Notes under the pieces: model-generated | What the model saw: the letters and a program-made list of their open reading frames with translations, nothing else | Told to the model about the DNA's origin: nothing | Database searches by the model: none | Assembly (NCBI GenBank): GCA_011947345.1 | Contig: JAAVTG010000203.1 | Coordinates: forward strand, 1-64,000 | Source of the DNA: Phytophthora quininea | Lineage: Eukaryota > Oomycota > Peronosporomycetes > Peronosporales > Peronosporaceae | DNA length: 64,000 bases | Reading direction: 5' to 3' | Translations under genes and position numbers: made by a program | Shown here: in pieces, positions 22,697-33,588 of the stretch | Layout: each line of letters starts with the position of its first letter | How positions within the stretch are numbered: position 1 is the first letter of the stretch

Positions 22697-25600
22697 CTAA
22701 ACACTCTGCACACTGTTGAGCTTGAGCTCAATTCCATCGTCGTCGACAGAGTCGCTCGAGTCAGTGACATCAGGCTTCGTCTCTTCCGTAATCGGAGGAG
22801 TGTCTGGCGACGCAGTGCCCAGCGGGGAACTGTGCAACGCGTTGGATCTAGGCGTAAACTCGAACGTGGTCTCCTTCGAACCGTCTTCTTGTGTCTTCTC
22901 TTCTGTTGGCATTTTACCCTTCAGGTAGAGGTAGTCATTGTAGGCGTTGCGGTATTTCCGGTGGATGATGAGGATGCCCATCATCAGTAGCAAGACCACA
23001 AAACCCACTACGACAATGGCCACGTAGACCGAGTAAAGCGCTCGAGTATCCAGAACGACCGCACTTTCAGTACATGTCGAGATGGACTGTGTGTTTTCCG
23101 ACGCAGTGCCACCGTAGCACGCCAATTTGCGAGCATAGGAGACCGTTTGCTCGCCGCCAGAACACGCCGAGCGAAGCTCGTTAAAGTAGTCGTCGTCGCA
23201 TATCGGACAAGCGAGAGCTGTCTTCCAGACAATGTTCCAGTTGCATTTATCATCGTCTTGCACGGCCGACGTTGGCTTTGACGTTGTACCTACCAGAACG
23301 AGGTTAACAAATAAGAACAGCAATTCCTTAAAATCAGTACTTACCACTGTTGAGGTCACACTCAAAGTTAAAGGTAGTCGACATGGTCTTGCCGTTGGCA
23401 CATGGCGATCCAGATGTGAATGCTACCTTCACGCCAGCACCTGACTCAAGAGGGAGGATATCCATGTGGCTGCCTCCATTCTTGATGCTCCATTGCTGCA
23501 ATATACAAGTTAGATACACCGAATCAAACTACAATGCAGTTGAGATCAACGTACCGCTGGAGCAGAGCACATGACGTTGCCATAGACCCCACTGTTCTGT
23601 TGGTAATAGTGACCAGCATCGCGTGGGTTCGTCATCGAGGCAAAGACCACGTACGAGACCTCAGCCTTCGTATCGACTTCTTGGTCAACGATTTGGCCAG
23701 GCACCTGCTCCTTCCAGCCACTACCAAGCGGGCGGAAGAGACCAGCGAACCAGTAATTCTGCTTATCCGCCTGGAAGGCTTCGGATGACTCTACAGGCTT
23801 CATCGACTGTAAGCTGGTAGCATTTCCGTACACAGTGTCGTCTAGAATCCAACTTTCGTTGCCCCACACGAGCGCCTCCAACAGAGACAAATTGTACGTC
23901 ACTTGTAGACCATCCAGCGCAGTTGAAACCTCCGCAGACATCGAGGACGACGACGACAACGTCACTGTGTCCGACGACGCAGAGGCGTTCAGCGTAAGTG
24001 CCTGAGGGGCAGCGCAAGCCACCGCACCTGAGCTACTATATGTATTCTCGCCACACGCAATGCATACAGACGCTCCCTCCTTGGAGTAAGAATTCGCTGG
24101 GCATTCAGCGCATGCTACAACTCCAGTCGCGTCCTCGGAAGCGGCAAACGTTCCAGCGGGACAAATGCGACAGCCATACATGTTCAAGTCGTCGTCTGGG
24201 TTGACAGGTTCGTAGCCTGTTGGACATGAAGCGCAGCTCACTCCGGCCCCACCTTCAGTGCCCATGAAGCCCACGTAAAGCAACTTGGCTTCGATGGCAC
24301 GCTTCGCCGTAGCGTCTGTTGCACGCACTATTAGTGCGAACTCTTTGACTGTTGGGCTCGTCACGTTAATATGCACAAGTTGACTGAACGTGCCATTTTC
24401 TCCGCCATGAAGAAGATGCACCACGTTAGTATTGCCGTTGGCGTCACCAGATCCGCTACCTGCGTCGTTTGAGGTCGTTCCAGCAGCGCTACTTGACGCA
24501 CTGGGGATGTTCATCGTCTTGGGCTTCTTCGAGTTAGCTGCCCCAGCGTCGTGGATTTCCAACTCGAGCCAAGCGCGCGATCCTTCGTTTTCAAAAGTCG
24601 GTACACCGCTGAGTTGATACGTAAAGTTAAAGAACCCAGAGTGAACATAAGGCACTGTAAACGGTAGGACAGATCGACTCGGACGAGCCCAATCCGAATT
24701 GTCGTCACTGGCTGTGTGTTGTGCGAATACAGGCCCGTGCTTTGCGAGTTTCCAGCCGCTGTACTCGGCAGCCTGTTTGTTAAAAATCTGCGGCAATGTG
24801 CTCCACGCATCAGGAGTCCCAGCGCCGTACTCCAGCGCCTTCACGACCACTTGACCCGCTGGACACTGCGAGCAGGTGCCCGAAGCGGTCATCGTTTGAC
24901 CCACTGGGCACGCCTCACACGAATCGTCTTGCATGAGTTGATATCCGCGCGCGCATTTAGCACATTCCACCCCTTCTTCGGAGCTGGTAGCTCAATGCTG
25001 CTAGCTAGCGTAGAATCACAAGTCTGTGGCTGACTCCACGAGTACGCTACGTCTCTGGCGTTGTTTGTACAAGCAGTGTAGTTCTCTTCAACATCGTCCA
25101 TCGAACACGCGCGCTGTTCTACGCAAGAATCGATGCCAATGGATCCTTTCGGAGCGAACGTATTGTCCGGACATGAATAACACGTGAAATCGAGCTCACT
25201 ATCGGATTTCGCAGCCGCATACTCGTTAGCACCGCAGAAAGCACAAAGAGAACCCCCAGTCATGGTCATATCTCCCCCACAGGAATGACAATGCAAGTCA
25301 GCGTACGCAGTGCCTACAATTTCAATCACCTTGAGGTAGGCCTTGTCCTCTCCAGCATCGCCAGTATAGTCCTTGACATAGTTCCACGAGAGTGTATGCG
25401 CTCCAGCCGACACTTCTACCACTACTTCCTTCCAGCCGTCGGACTGGGAGATCATCGGAGCTCCTTGATCGTCGTCCACCTGGAACATCAGTCCGTCGTA
25501 CGGACTCTCGGCATCTACTTTGTACTTATAGGTTACAGATCCATCACGCACGAAGATGGCGCTCACTCGCAGTGTGGAGTAGAGTCTCGTGCCTTGGAAA

Positions 25601-26220
25601 TTCTCCATCACGCCTGAATTATCTCCCGAGGAAATGTACGCCCCATCAGCAGAGGCAGACCAGGGCTGGCAGTTGTGCTGCCATTGGCCAGTGTACATGT
25701 TCTGCGTCATGCAGTCGGTTTGCAGCTCGGCTGAGAGTGGAGACGTCCATGATTCCGTCCGTTGGGAGAAGAGTTTACCTCCTCCGAGAGAATATTTCCC
25801 TTGAGGACAACGTTCGCATCCGGACACCGGCACTGGTCCTGAAAAACTGACAGTTTTATAACAAATAAGATTAGTAAAAAAAATATTATCAGATATGTTT
25901 TGTTGCTGACGTACTTGGCGCCCAAATAGTAGCCTCTGTCACATTGCACGTCACACCGCAAGCCGTGTACGGGGCTGTAGTCACGACAGAGAACGATGAC
26001 GTCAGCAGTTAGACTTGGGGTTTGTATACTAGAACACTACTGCCACATTACGCTTGGCGAGCACTTGGCCCGACATGTTGCGCGCGCACGTGGCCTCGCT
26101 CTTGAGGTAGTAGTAGAGCGTGCGCTCGTCCTCCACGCAGTCGCTGAAGCCAAAGTGCCACTTGGGGTCCGCCGCCGCCGCCGCGGACGCCGCCAGCGCC
26201 AACCACACGAACGCCTTCAT
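22697..26220 (-). CDS. ELAPOR/EIG121-type type I membrane receptor with cysteine-rich and MRH-like domains
   Basis: The protein matches the ELAPOR1/2 (EIG121, KIAA1324) family, endolysosomal and Golgi transmembrane proteins with a mannose-6-phosphate-receptor-homology region. The start at 26220 gives a signal peptide (MKAFVWLALAASAAAAADPK) and HFGFSDCVEDERTLYYYLKS. Exons then run about 25987-25915, 25846-23555, 23495-23345 and 23289-22697, separated by introns of 68, 59 and 55 nt. The first intron, near 26045-25988, has no clear GT donor and may be GC-AG. Visible features are CERCPQGKYSLGGGKLFSQR, repeated CxxCP..GT cysteine modules, CSMDDVEENYTACTNNARDV, the tail exon pattern SGSPCANGKTMSTTFNFECD, and a membrane span (SVYVAIVVVGFVVLLLMMGI) before a cytoplasmic tail of about 90 residues. 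One frame shift lies in a C4 run at 24970-24973. Total is about 1,090 residues. Confidence 0.8.
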
Positions 26221-26582
26221 CGCTCTTGCTCTTTGGGATGTGTGAACTAACACGGATATTGGCGGAAGATGGCACTGTCTTTACAGACTATGTACCCATG
26301 TTACCTATTGAGACCAACTTTGAGCAACTTCAACAAAAATAGTCCCAATAGTTGCCGTTCAGCGACGCCGGCGCGCTCTGCGTCGCCTCCTAGTTGCCAC
26401 CGTAATCCCGATGAACTTCCTCTCCGTCCCCCGACGGACTACTCTGACGATTCGCTCTGTTGACGCGGAGGTTGGACAGTTGATGGCTGTAAATCTCGTT
26501 GAAAAGAGCTCGCTGTTGGTTGCCTCACCCTCTGCTCTTTTCCCAGGAACATCTCCATTGCTGCTCCTAGCTCCTTGAATCT

Positions 26583-26598
26583 GCTCACTCCCCAATTG
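26583..26598 (+). promoter_or_regulatory. Oomycete initiator (Inr) of the Gly/Tyr-rich gene
   Basis: GCTCACTCCCCAATTG matches GCTCATTYYNCAWTTT at about 14 of 16 positions. It lies 55 nt upstream of the ATG at 26653, a typical spacing. Confidence 0.6.
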
Positions 26599-26652
26599 TC
26601 CACGCAGCACGCAAGCCCTGAGACTTCTCCTCCTGCTGTCCCAAGACTCACG

Positions 26653-26880
26653 ATGAAGTTCTCCTTCGCTCTCGCTACTGCTCTGGCCTTTGTGGCTGCG
26701 CTCGCTTCGGCTGAAGATCCAGCGGTCAAGACCGACGTCGCGCCGGAGGCTGGCGAGCCTGAAACCAACCCGGAGTACTACGGCGGTGGCGGTGGCTACG
26801 GAGGCTACGGAGGCTACCGTGGCTATGGCTACCGTGGCTACCGTGGTTATGGAGGATATGGAGGATATGGAGGCTACTAG
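26653..26880 (+). CDS. Small secreted Gly/Tyr-rich protein
   Basis: This 75-residue ORF starts with a clear signal peptide (MKFSFALATALAFVAALASA) and an acidic spacer (EDPAVKTDVAPEAGEPETNP). It ends in about 33 residues made only of Gly, Tyr and a few Arg, as GGY, RGY and GYGG steps. It is cysteine-free. Such GY-rich tails occur in structural or adhesive extracellular proteins and in some antimicrobial peptides; I cannot choose between these. The DNA of the tail is an imperfect ggaggctac repeat. The strong upstream Inr supports a real, expressed gene. Confidence 0.7.
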   Translation: MKFSFALATALAFVAALASAEDPAVKTDVAPEAGEPETNPEYYGGGGGYGGYGGYRGYGYRGYRGYGGYGGYGGY

Positions 26881-27152
26881 CCGTGCGGGATGATTCGCTT
26901 CAGAAGAAGCAGTGCCTTCCAGTGTCGTCACGATTTTGCAGGAGCTTTTGACGCGAAGCTCGGTTCATATTCCGCTAACTTGAAACGAATGAAGTTCTTC
27001 CTTTTGGATGTCCAAGCAAAAAGGTGTTCTAGTATTTACTGTTGTTGTGCGGATGGAATACGAAAGCGAACTCTTTAGCCGAGCGAACGAGTCGGTCGTC
27101 GAGAGCTGTCAACATGTGACTAGCTAGCGTGCTGCACCCTTTATCTTCCCAC

Positions 27153-29981
27153 TTAGACGTGGACATTCTTGCCGTTGAGTGAGTTGAGAATCGTGAGTAC
27201 ATCACGAAGAACTCCAGTGGCGCTGGCAGCAGCGCCGGAGCCAGCACCCTTGAGAACCAGCGGGTTCGGCTGGTACTGCAGAGAGGAGAAGCCAAACGCG
27301 ATCTCGTTGTCCTTATTGTAATACGCCGGGTGGTCCTCGCTGATGAGCACGGGCTGGATCTTGGCCTGGATGGCCGGGAACTTGGCTAGGTCGATGGTCG
27401 CCACGTAATGCAGACGCTTGTTCTCGGCGACTGCAGGCGCGTAGTACTTCTCATTGAAAGTCTCGTCGTGCGCTTCCAGCCCAGCCACAATATCGTCGAC
27501 GCTCATGTCGTTGGACCAGTTGATGCTGTCCAAGACACTCTGCGGGATCAACGGCTCAAGCTCCACCGCGCTCGGGTTAATGTGGACGCCGAGAGCACGC
27601 GCCAACACGACGATCTTAGCGACCATGTCGGTACCAGTGAAGTCCTCGCGAGGGTCCTGCTCGCAGTAACCTGTACGCAGCACTTCACCCACTGCTTCCG
27701 ACAGCTTCTTGCCCTTCATGACCTCGTTAGCGACGTAGTTCATGGACCCGCTGAGTGAAGTCGTCGATACCAAGCACACGGTCTCCAGTACGCAAGATGT
27801 TGCCCAGTGTGTCGACCACGGGCAGACTGGCGCCGATAGTCGACGTGTACATGAAAAACGTGCGGCCAGGCTTCGATCGGCTCGTTGCCACACTCTCACG
27901 AGACGAAGTCGGCGGCAAGCGGCACACTGAGCGAGCATTGGAAGCCACGACGTGAATACCTCGGTCGATACATGCCGAGTACAAGTCCTTCGTGTTGGAC
28001 TGGCCAGAGCAGTCCACCAGGATAGGGATCGCCAAGTCCTGCAGTTCGTCTAGCTGCTCGATCGACGGCGCGCCAGAGTATTGCGACGAGGTGTGCGTCG
28101 CTGCTGAGAAGACGGTCGTCGTGCTCTTGCAGCCTTCGAGGCGGGTAATGAGCTCCTCGAACGAGAAGCCTTGTGGTTTGTACAGGAAGTCGCAGCAGTT
28201 GGAGCCGAAGCCGACGATATTCACGCGAGCCTTGTGCTGGAAGCGGTACATCTCTTGCTGCTTCTGAAGCTGTCGGACGACGCCCAAAGTGATGTGGTTG
28301 CAGCCCAGCAGCACGATGTTCGTGACGAGGTAGTCCACGTTGAAGGCGTCGTGACACGACGCACCGCCACCTTGGTATCGTCGCCTCGAATGACGCAGCT
28401 CAACGAGCGAGAGCTTGTGCCCTGACCAACCGCCAGCACCTCGATACCAGCGTCGGCAAGAGCTCCGAAGAACTTGGTCTGGTTGTAAGGGACCTTGGAC
28501 AAGTCCTCGGCCACGACCGAGAGCATCGTGACAGGCGACTCTGAGTTCACCGGGTCCACTTCGTGCGATTCGATCTCTCCGTTCAGCTCGGCCGTAATTG
28601 CCTCGCAAGCCTTCACCTCAGCGCTACGAGGAACCACAACACTGATCGCTTGTCCATGGGCGCCGCGGATCGATAGCCACACGGGAACTTTCAATTCCTC
28701 AAGCACCTTCGTAACTCGAGCGCCGATATTTTCCTGGTGAAAGTCGTTGCTGCCGTCCTGCAGGATTCGAGTGCGGGCTTCGATGATCGCCAAGTTTTCC
28801 AGCGACGTCGTGCACGTCTCTCGAGTGCCGGAGCGGCCAACGCCGCTGATGTACGTGCCGTGGCCGTTCGGGTCCATTGTGTTGCGGATGAGCATGGTCA
28901 CGTCGCCCTTGATCAGCGGCACCATCGTCCTGGCATGGAACATGCGCGTGCCGTACACTGCCAGTTCTAGCGCTTCGTGGTGGTTCAAATGGGACAATGC
29001 CTTGGCACGGTCCACGATCCTCGGGTCCGCCGTCATGACGCCGGAGATGTCGGTGTTGATCAGCACGTAGTCGGCTCCGAGCGAAGCTCCGACCAAAGTC
29101 GCCGTGTAGTCCGATCCATTCCGTCCCAACGTCGTCGTACGACCGCTCTTCGTCTGTGCAATGAAGCCCGTGATCACCGGCAGCGTATTGGGTTTCCATT
29201 GCGCCGCCAACTGCTGCAAGTTGTGCTTAGACTCGTCGAAAACCACTTTGGCACATCCATGTGTATCATCCGTCGTCAGCCACGTACGAGCGTCCAGGTA
29301 GAACGCTTCGACGCCGGCCATGGTCAGCAGTTTGGCCACGATCTGCGCACTGATCCTCTCTCCAAACGACAGCACCGTGTCGGTGGCAGCAGCCGTCTGC
29401 TCCTGCAGCAAGCAGATACCGAAGAGCAGCTCCCGTAGCGGTTTGAAGTGGTCGACAATCAGCTCCGTCATGTCTTCCACGTCCTCCACCTCCAGCTGGG
29501 TCTGCGTCTCGTGAGCGATCACAATTGTCAACGCTTCCAACTTATCCACGACCTCGAGTGCACTCTGCGAATCTCCTTTGGCGGCAAACGCCACCGCTTC
29601 CAGAAGATAGTCGGTCGTATCTCCCATCGCCGACACCACCACCGCCAAGACACGCTCCCGTTCGCTACGGACGATACGAACAAGCCCGCAGAGACGTGCG
29701 GGGCTGCCCACCGATGTGCCCCCGAACTTGTAGACGTTGCGCTTGCCATTGTGATGATCCAAGTGACTGAATTCCGCCGTATCCTCAAGCGACGGCAGAG
29801 CGACGTCGCCGTCTAAAGACAGGGGTTCTCCAGCAAGGCACTGGGCCAATTGGCCCCAATCAGCATTGACGGACTCGTGCAGTCCATTGCTACCTAAGCA
29901 CGTGTCTTTCGAAATGAATGGAGCCCTTCCAAGGGGGTGAAAGTATCCGACCAGCTGAAAGACGTGGACGGGACCAACCAT
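27153..29981 (-). CDS. Bifunctional aspartokinase/homoserine dehydrogenase (frameshifted; altered cofactor loop)
   Basis: The protein fuses aspartate kinase and homoserine dehydrogenase, which catalyse the first and third steps from aspartate to threonine, isoleucine and methionine. The kinase half shows KRNVYKFGGTSVGSPARLCG, FGERISAQIVAKLL, GRNGSDYTATLVGASLGADY and TDISGVMTADPRIV. ACT-type regulatory segments follow (GAHGQAISVVVPRSAEV). The dehydrogenase half shows DAFNVDYLVTNIVLLGCNHI, a STIGASLPVVDTLGNILRTG core, LSGSMNYVANEVMKGKKLSE, EQDPREDFTGTDMVAKIVVL and a glycine-rich end (LVLKGAGSGAAASATGVLRD). Frame changes occur near 28365, near 27750 and probably near 27905. The usual GxGxxG cofactor loop reads GCNHIT, and the NKK lysine segment reads NAR. 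Length would be about 943 residues. The start overlaps the 5' end of the longest reading of the divergent transporter gene. Confidence 0.85.
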
Positions 29982-30040
29982 CGGTCAACATCCTCCCGAC
30001 GGTGCATGACGAGGCACAGTCAGACATTAGTGGCTTTGCA

Positions 30041-31595
30041 ATGGTGGCGGCGGAGACTTCGGTTGCTACGGATGCCCTGGATACGGTGGAGTTATCGACA
30101 TCGAAGCCTCAAGGCGTGGCTGAAGACCGTGGCCATCCTCGGGTGCGGGCTTGGTACGCTCACATGCTGCTGATCCATCTGTCCGAGTTCGGTGCCGAAG
30201 CTTCCCGTGGGTTGGTGCTGCCGACGCTGTTCACGTACGTGCAGGAGCTTGGAGGTGGACTGGAAGACATTGGGCTGTTGACAGCACTCTTCAGTGTCGG
30301 TCGGTTCTTCTCGTCGCTGTTGTTTGGCTGGCTGTGCGACCGCACGTCGTTCCGAGTGCTCTACAACGTGGCTGGGGTGTGTGCTGTACTAGGCAACGTC
30401 ATGTACGTCCTGCCTTATAGCCCGTCGATCCACAGCAGGACGATGCTGGCGCTCAGTCGGTTCGTGATCGGCTTTGGTGCTGGCAACCGCAGCGTTTGTC
30501 GAGCCAACATCGCCATGCTCACGGGCGTGGACCAGCGACTGCAGTACTTTACAGTGTTTGCGACAGTCGTGTTCCTCGCGTACGCCTTGACGCCAGGACT
30601 CGGCAGTGTCGTTGGAGACACCGAATTGAAGGTCGTTGGCGACGTCGTGCAATTCAATCGGTTCACGGCTCCAGGGTTCATCCTGGTGGCGCTCAACCTG
30701 CTCACGATTGCGTTCAACAACTTCATTTTTGACGACTCGATCTCACGCGAAGACGCTCCCAGAGCTGCTGATTCTACTATCAAGAAGGATGAGAGTCTGG
30801 AAGCAAAGACGGCTGAGAAAGTGCTCACAATCTCAGTCAAAGAAGCTCCAGAATCGAGTGATGCCGTCGAAGACTTGTCGGACCGTGCGGTGACTGTGGG
30901 GATGTTGGTCTTCATCTTTTTGAATTTCAACGCGTGGAATCCTGTCCATCTTCGAGACCGTGAACGTTCCTCTCTTCCTCGAGATGACGAATCGGTCCAC
31001 TGCAGCGGAGCAAGATTCAGTTGAGGCCACGCAGGACGCGTCCACATTTTACCTCGTCGTCGGTTTGCTGGGCTTATTATCCTACGGTTCTGTTCAGGCA
31101 CTACGCAAGAAAGTCTCGGACGTGGGTTTCCTCCTCTTCGGGTTTGCTACACTGCTCATCGGCAACGCGATTCTACTCACACTTTGTGCGGAGATGCGTA
31201 CCAGCCACGACAGTATCCACAGTGCCAGCGTGGACCATTCCCAACAACAGTTTGACATTTTCGTTGCGGCCGAAGTATTCGTGTGGAGTATCGGCTGTCC
31301 GTTGACATCGGCGGTGGTGGTGTCGGCGTTTTCTAAAGTGTTAGGGTCACGACCTCAAGGACTTCTCATGGGCGTTTTCGGGTCTTCAGCATCCGTTGCT
31401 CGGATGGTGTTGCCGTTCTTGCCCAGTCTGCTGGCGTCCTGGCCGTTGTTGTTCCTAGTCAACATGGTGCTGTGTGCGATATGCATCCTCGTGCTGTCAC
31501 TGTACTTGGGGTTTATCTCTAACCAGAAGAAGCGAAAGGATCCGTCTTACTGCAGTGTACAACTTCATTCGGATGGCCGAGAGCTACAGAGATAA
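30041..31595 (+). CDS. Major facilitator superfamily transporter (CLN7/MFSD8-like)
   Basis: Twelve-segment MFS architecture is visible: LPTLFTYVQELGGG, GLLTALFSVGRFFSSLLFGW followed by the LCDRTSFR loop (the MFS G-x-x-x-D-R signature), VLYNVAGVCAVLGNVMYVLP, FVIGFGAGNRSVCRANIAML, and a long charged central loop (about residues 240-300). After a one-base shift near 30935 come ETVNVPLFLEMTNRST, FYLVVGLLGLLSYGSVQALR, FVWSIGCPLTSAVVVSAFSK and three last segments. The GAGNRSVCRA motif and the ETVNVPLF segment resemble CLN7/MFSD8-type lysosomal transporters; the substrate is unknown. The frame is open from 29918, but I prefer the ATG at 30041 because the longer version overlaps the divergent aspartokinase start. 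An AATAAA lies at about 31614. Confidence 0.7.
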
Positions 31596-31646
31596 CCGTT
31601 TTCAATGATCAGCAATAAATACATGATCTATTAGTTTCGCCACGCC

Positions 31647-33357
31647 ATGGAGTTGAAAGTTGAGCCGGTCTGCGGGAGGAATTACGTTGTCCAAGAAAGT
31701 GGTGGAGAGATCCTCAAGAAGTCGCTTCTTGGCGAAAATGGCTGCAGCTTACCATCGTCTCGAGGAGTCTGTTGGAACCCGTTGACTCGCAGTCTGATGG
31801 TGTGCGATACTCTCAAGTGCTGCGTGCGCATGTTCGGAGCTTCCTTCACTTCAGACGAAAGCGTTCGAATGTCTTTGAATTGCGATGACAAAGGGGAGTA
31901 TGTTTCGACGATTGGCAGTCAAGGCTCTTCGCCAGGTCAATTTATTTGTCCGGTGGCAGTGACGGTCAACATGCGAGGTGAAATTGCAGTAGCGGACGGG
32001 AAACTGAACCGCGTGCAAGTTTTCTCTGGCGGTGGCGACTTGGAGCATCTTTTTGGTCGGACTGGTACGGGTCGAGGCGAATTTCGAGGATTGAGCGACG
32101 TAAAATTTCTGCCGAGAGGATACCTTGCCATCGCCGACCCTGGCAACGACCGGATCCAAATCACGTCGGTGACAGGAGTCATCGTCCAAATTGTCGGACG
32201 ATACGGATGGAAATTGGGGAATTCGCGCAACCGAGCTCTTTGGCTGTGACCAGAAGTGGCGACTTGTTTGTGTGTGACCAAGGGAACAAACGCATTCAGC
32301 GGTTCTCTGCCAAGGGGAAAGCGCTTCTTGCGTGGGGCAGTCGACGTGGTCGCAGTCCTATGGCCGATGGAATCGACTTTGCTTCTCAACAACCTCTGAT
32401 TTACTCTGTTTTCGATATTCCTTGCGATATTGCGATCGGAGTTAATGACGAGGTCATCGTGTGCGACTCTGGCAAGCAGCAACTGTTGGTTTTCTCGGAC
32501 GTCGGCGCTTGTCTGCACGTTATCAAGGCACCGACAGTTTTCAAGTCGTGTTTACCAACTGCAGTTGCAAATTGTTCGAATATGTTGGTCGTGATTGGAA
32601 GGACGAACACGTTAGGGACTACTGTCGATGCTTTAACTTCAGACGTTCAGGAGAACGATCTACATAATTGTTTTCTTGCTGCATTTCCTCCCGCCAGGCG
32701 ACTGCGGATGGGTCGATTCGCACCGATACCTGCACATATCGTCACCGCAACCATAAGCTTTTGTGCTATTCGGACGTACTGCATCTTCGGCTTGCCAACC
32801 GCTATTTCCATCAAGTCTGTCGAAAGTTGAGAAATGAGTGGAAGCTCTTTCCGTTCGTCGTTGGCCACGCGACTGTCATGAAATACAACCGAGTCATATC
32901 ACCTGCTACGGGTCTGGTAGCTGTAGAGGAAGCGTTTGAGAAATGGGGACTACGAATCCACAAGCCAACCAACAACATCCGCAAGCACGTGATGGACTTC
33001 CAAGCAGGATTTTGTAGCGCTTTGAGCTCATTGTATGAGCCGCTGTTTTGCTACCAGCATGAAGACATTTTGCGAGTACTTTTCCACTACTACACGACGT
33101 CGACAAAGGAAGAGATCGGCAAAGCTGCTTTCATCGAAATTGTGACGGAAATTCAAGAAGTTCGAGCAGGATTCCGTTTGTGGAAGCAATGCGTCCCGTT
33201 TACAGGAGCAAAAGCTGCTTCAGTGCCAGCGATTCGAACTGCAGACAATCTACAAGAAACTTCCAATGGAGTGCCAGTACCAAAATCACTGCAACTTGTT
33301 GAGAACGCGCAGCAGCACCAATTATCAAAGCTGCTGCGAAAACTTCGAGCACTTTAA
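31647..33357 (+). CDS. NHL-repeat protein with an F-box-like C-terminal region (two frameshifts)
   Basis: The N-terminal half has NHL repeats, beta-propeller blades used for protein or RNA binding: STIGSQGSSPGQFICPVAVT, GEIAVADGKLNRVQVFSGGG, FGRTGTGRGEFRGLSDVKFL, GYLAIADPGNDRIQITSVTG, GEFAQPSSLAVTRSGDLFVC, DQGNKRIQRFSAKG and NDEVIVCDSGKQQLLVFSDV. The C-terminal half has LLCYSDVLHLRLANRYFHQV followed by CRKLRNEWKLFPFV, which fits an F-box helix pair, then a helical domain of about 150 residues. Frame changes near 32205 (GGATGGAAATTGGGG) and near 32695 are each repaired by one base. If both halves are one protein, it would couple a propeller to Skp1. No signal peptide is present. Confidence 0.65.
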
Positions 33358-33521
33358 CGCTAATGCATAAGAATTTGACTGATAAGAACGTTTCCAGTCT
33401 ACTGGTATTCCGAACAACAAACCAAGGTTTTTATGGTAGCAGTTCCCGACAAGACAAAGGCGTTTTATCCAACTCGACTATAAATGAAAAGCATGAGCTT
33501 GGCCTCGCCTGCTGTGACTTA

Positions 33522-33529
33522 CCATTTCC
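33522..33529 (+). promoter_or_regulatory. Possible initiator core upstream of the CDPK gene
   Basis: CCATTTCC, close to the CATTYY core of the oomycete initiator, lies 60 nt before the ATG at 33589. It is a short match and could be chance. Confidence 0.3.
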
Positions 33530-33588
33530 TTAATCATTGCCGAACTCGACATCAAAGTTAATCAGCAACAAAACAGGTTGAAAAAATC

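Noticed and set aside
26359..26931. Minus-strand 190-codon ORF with Val/Ala/Thr repeats
   Set aside because: Its repeats are the reverse reading of the Gly/Tyr tail of the gene at 26653; the signal peptide and initiator favour the plus strand.
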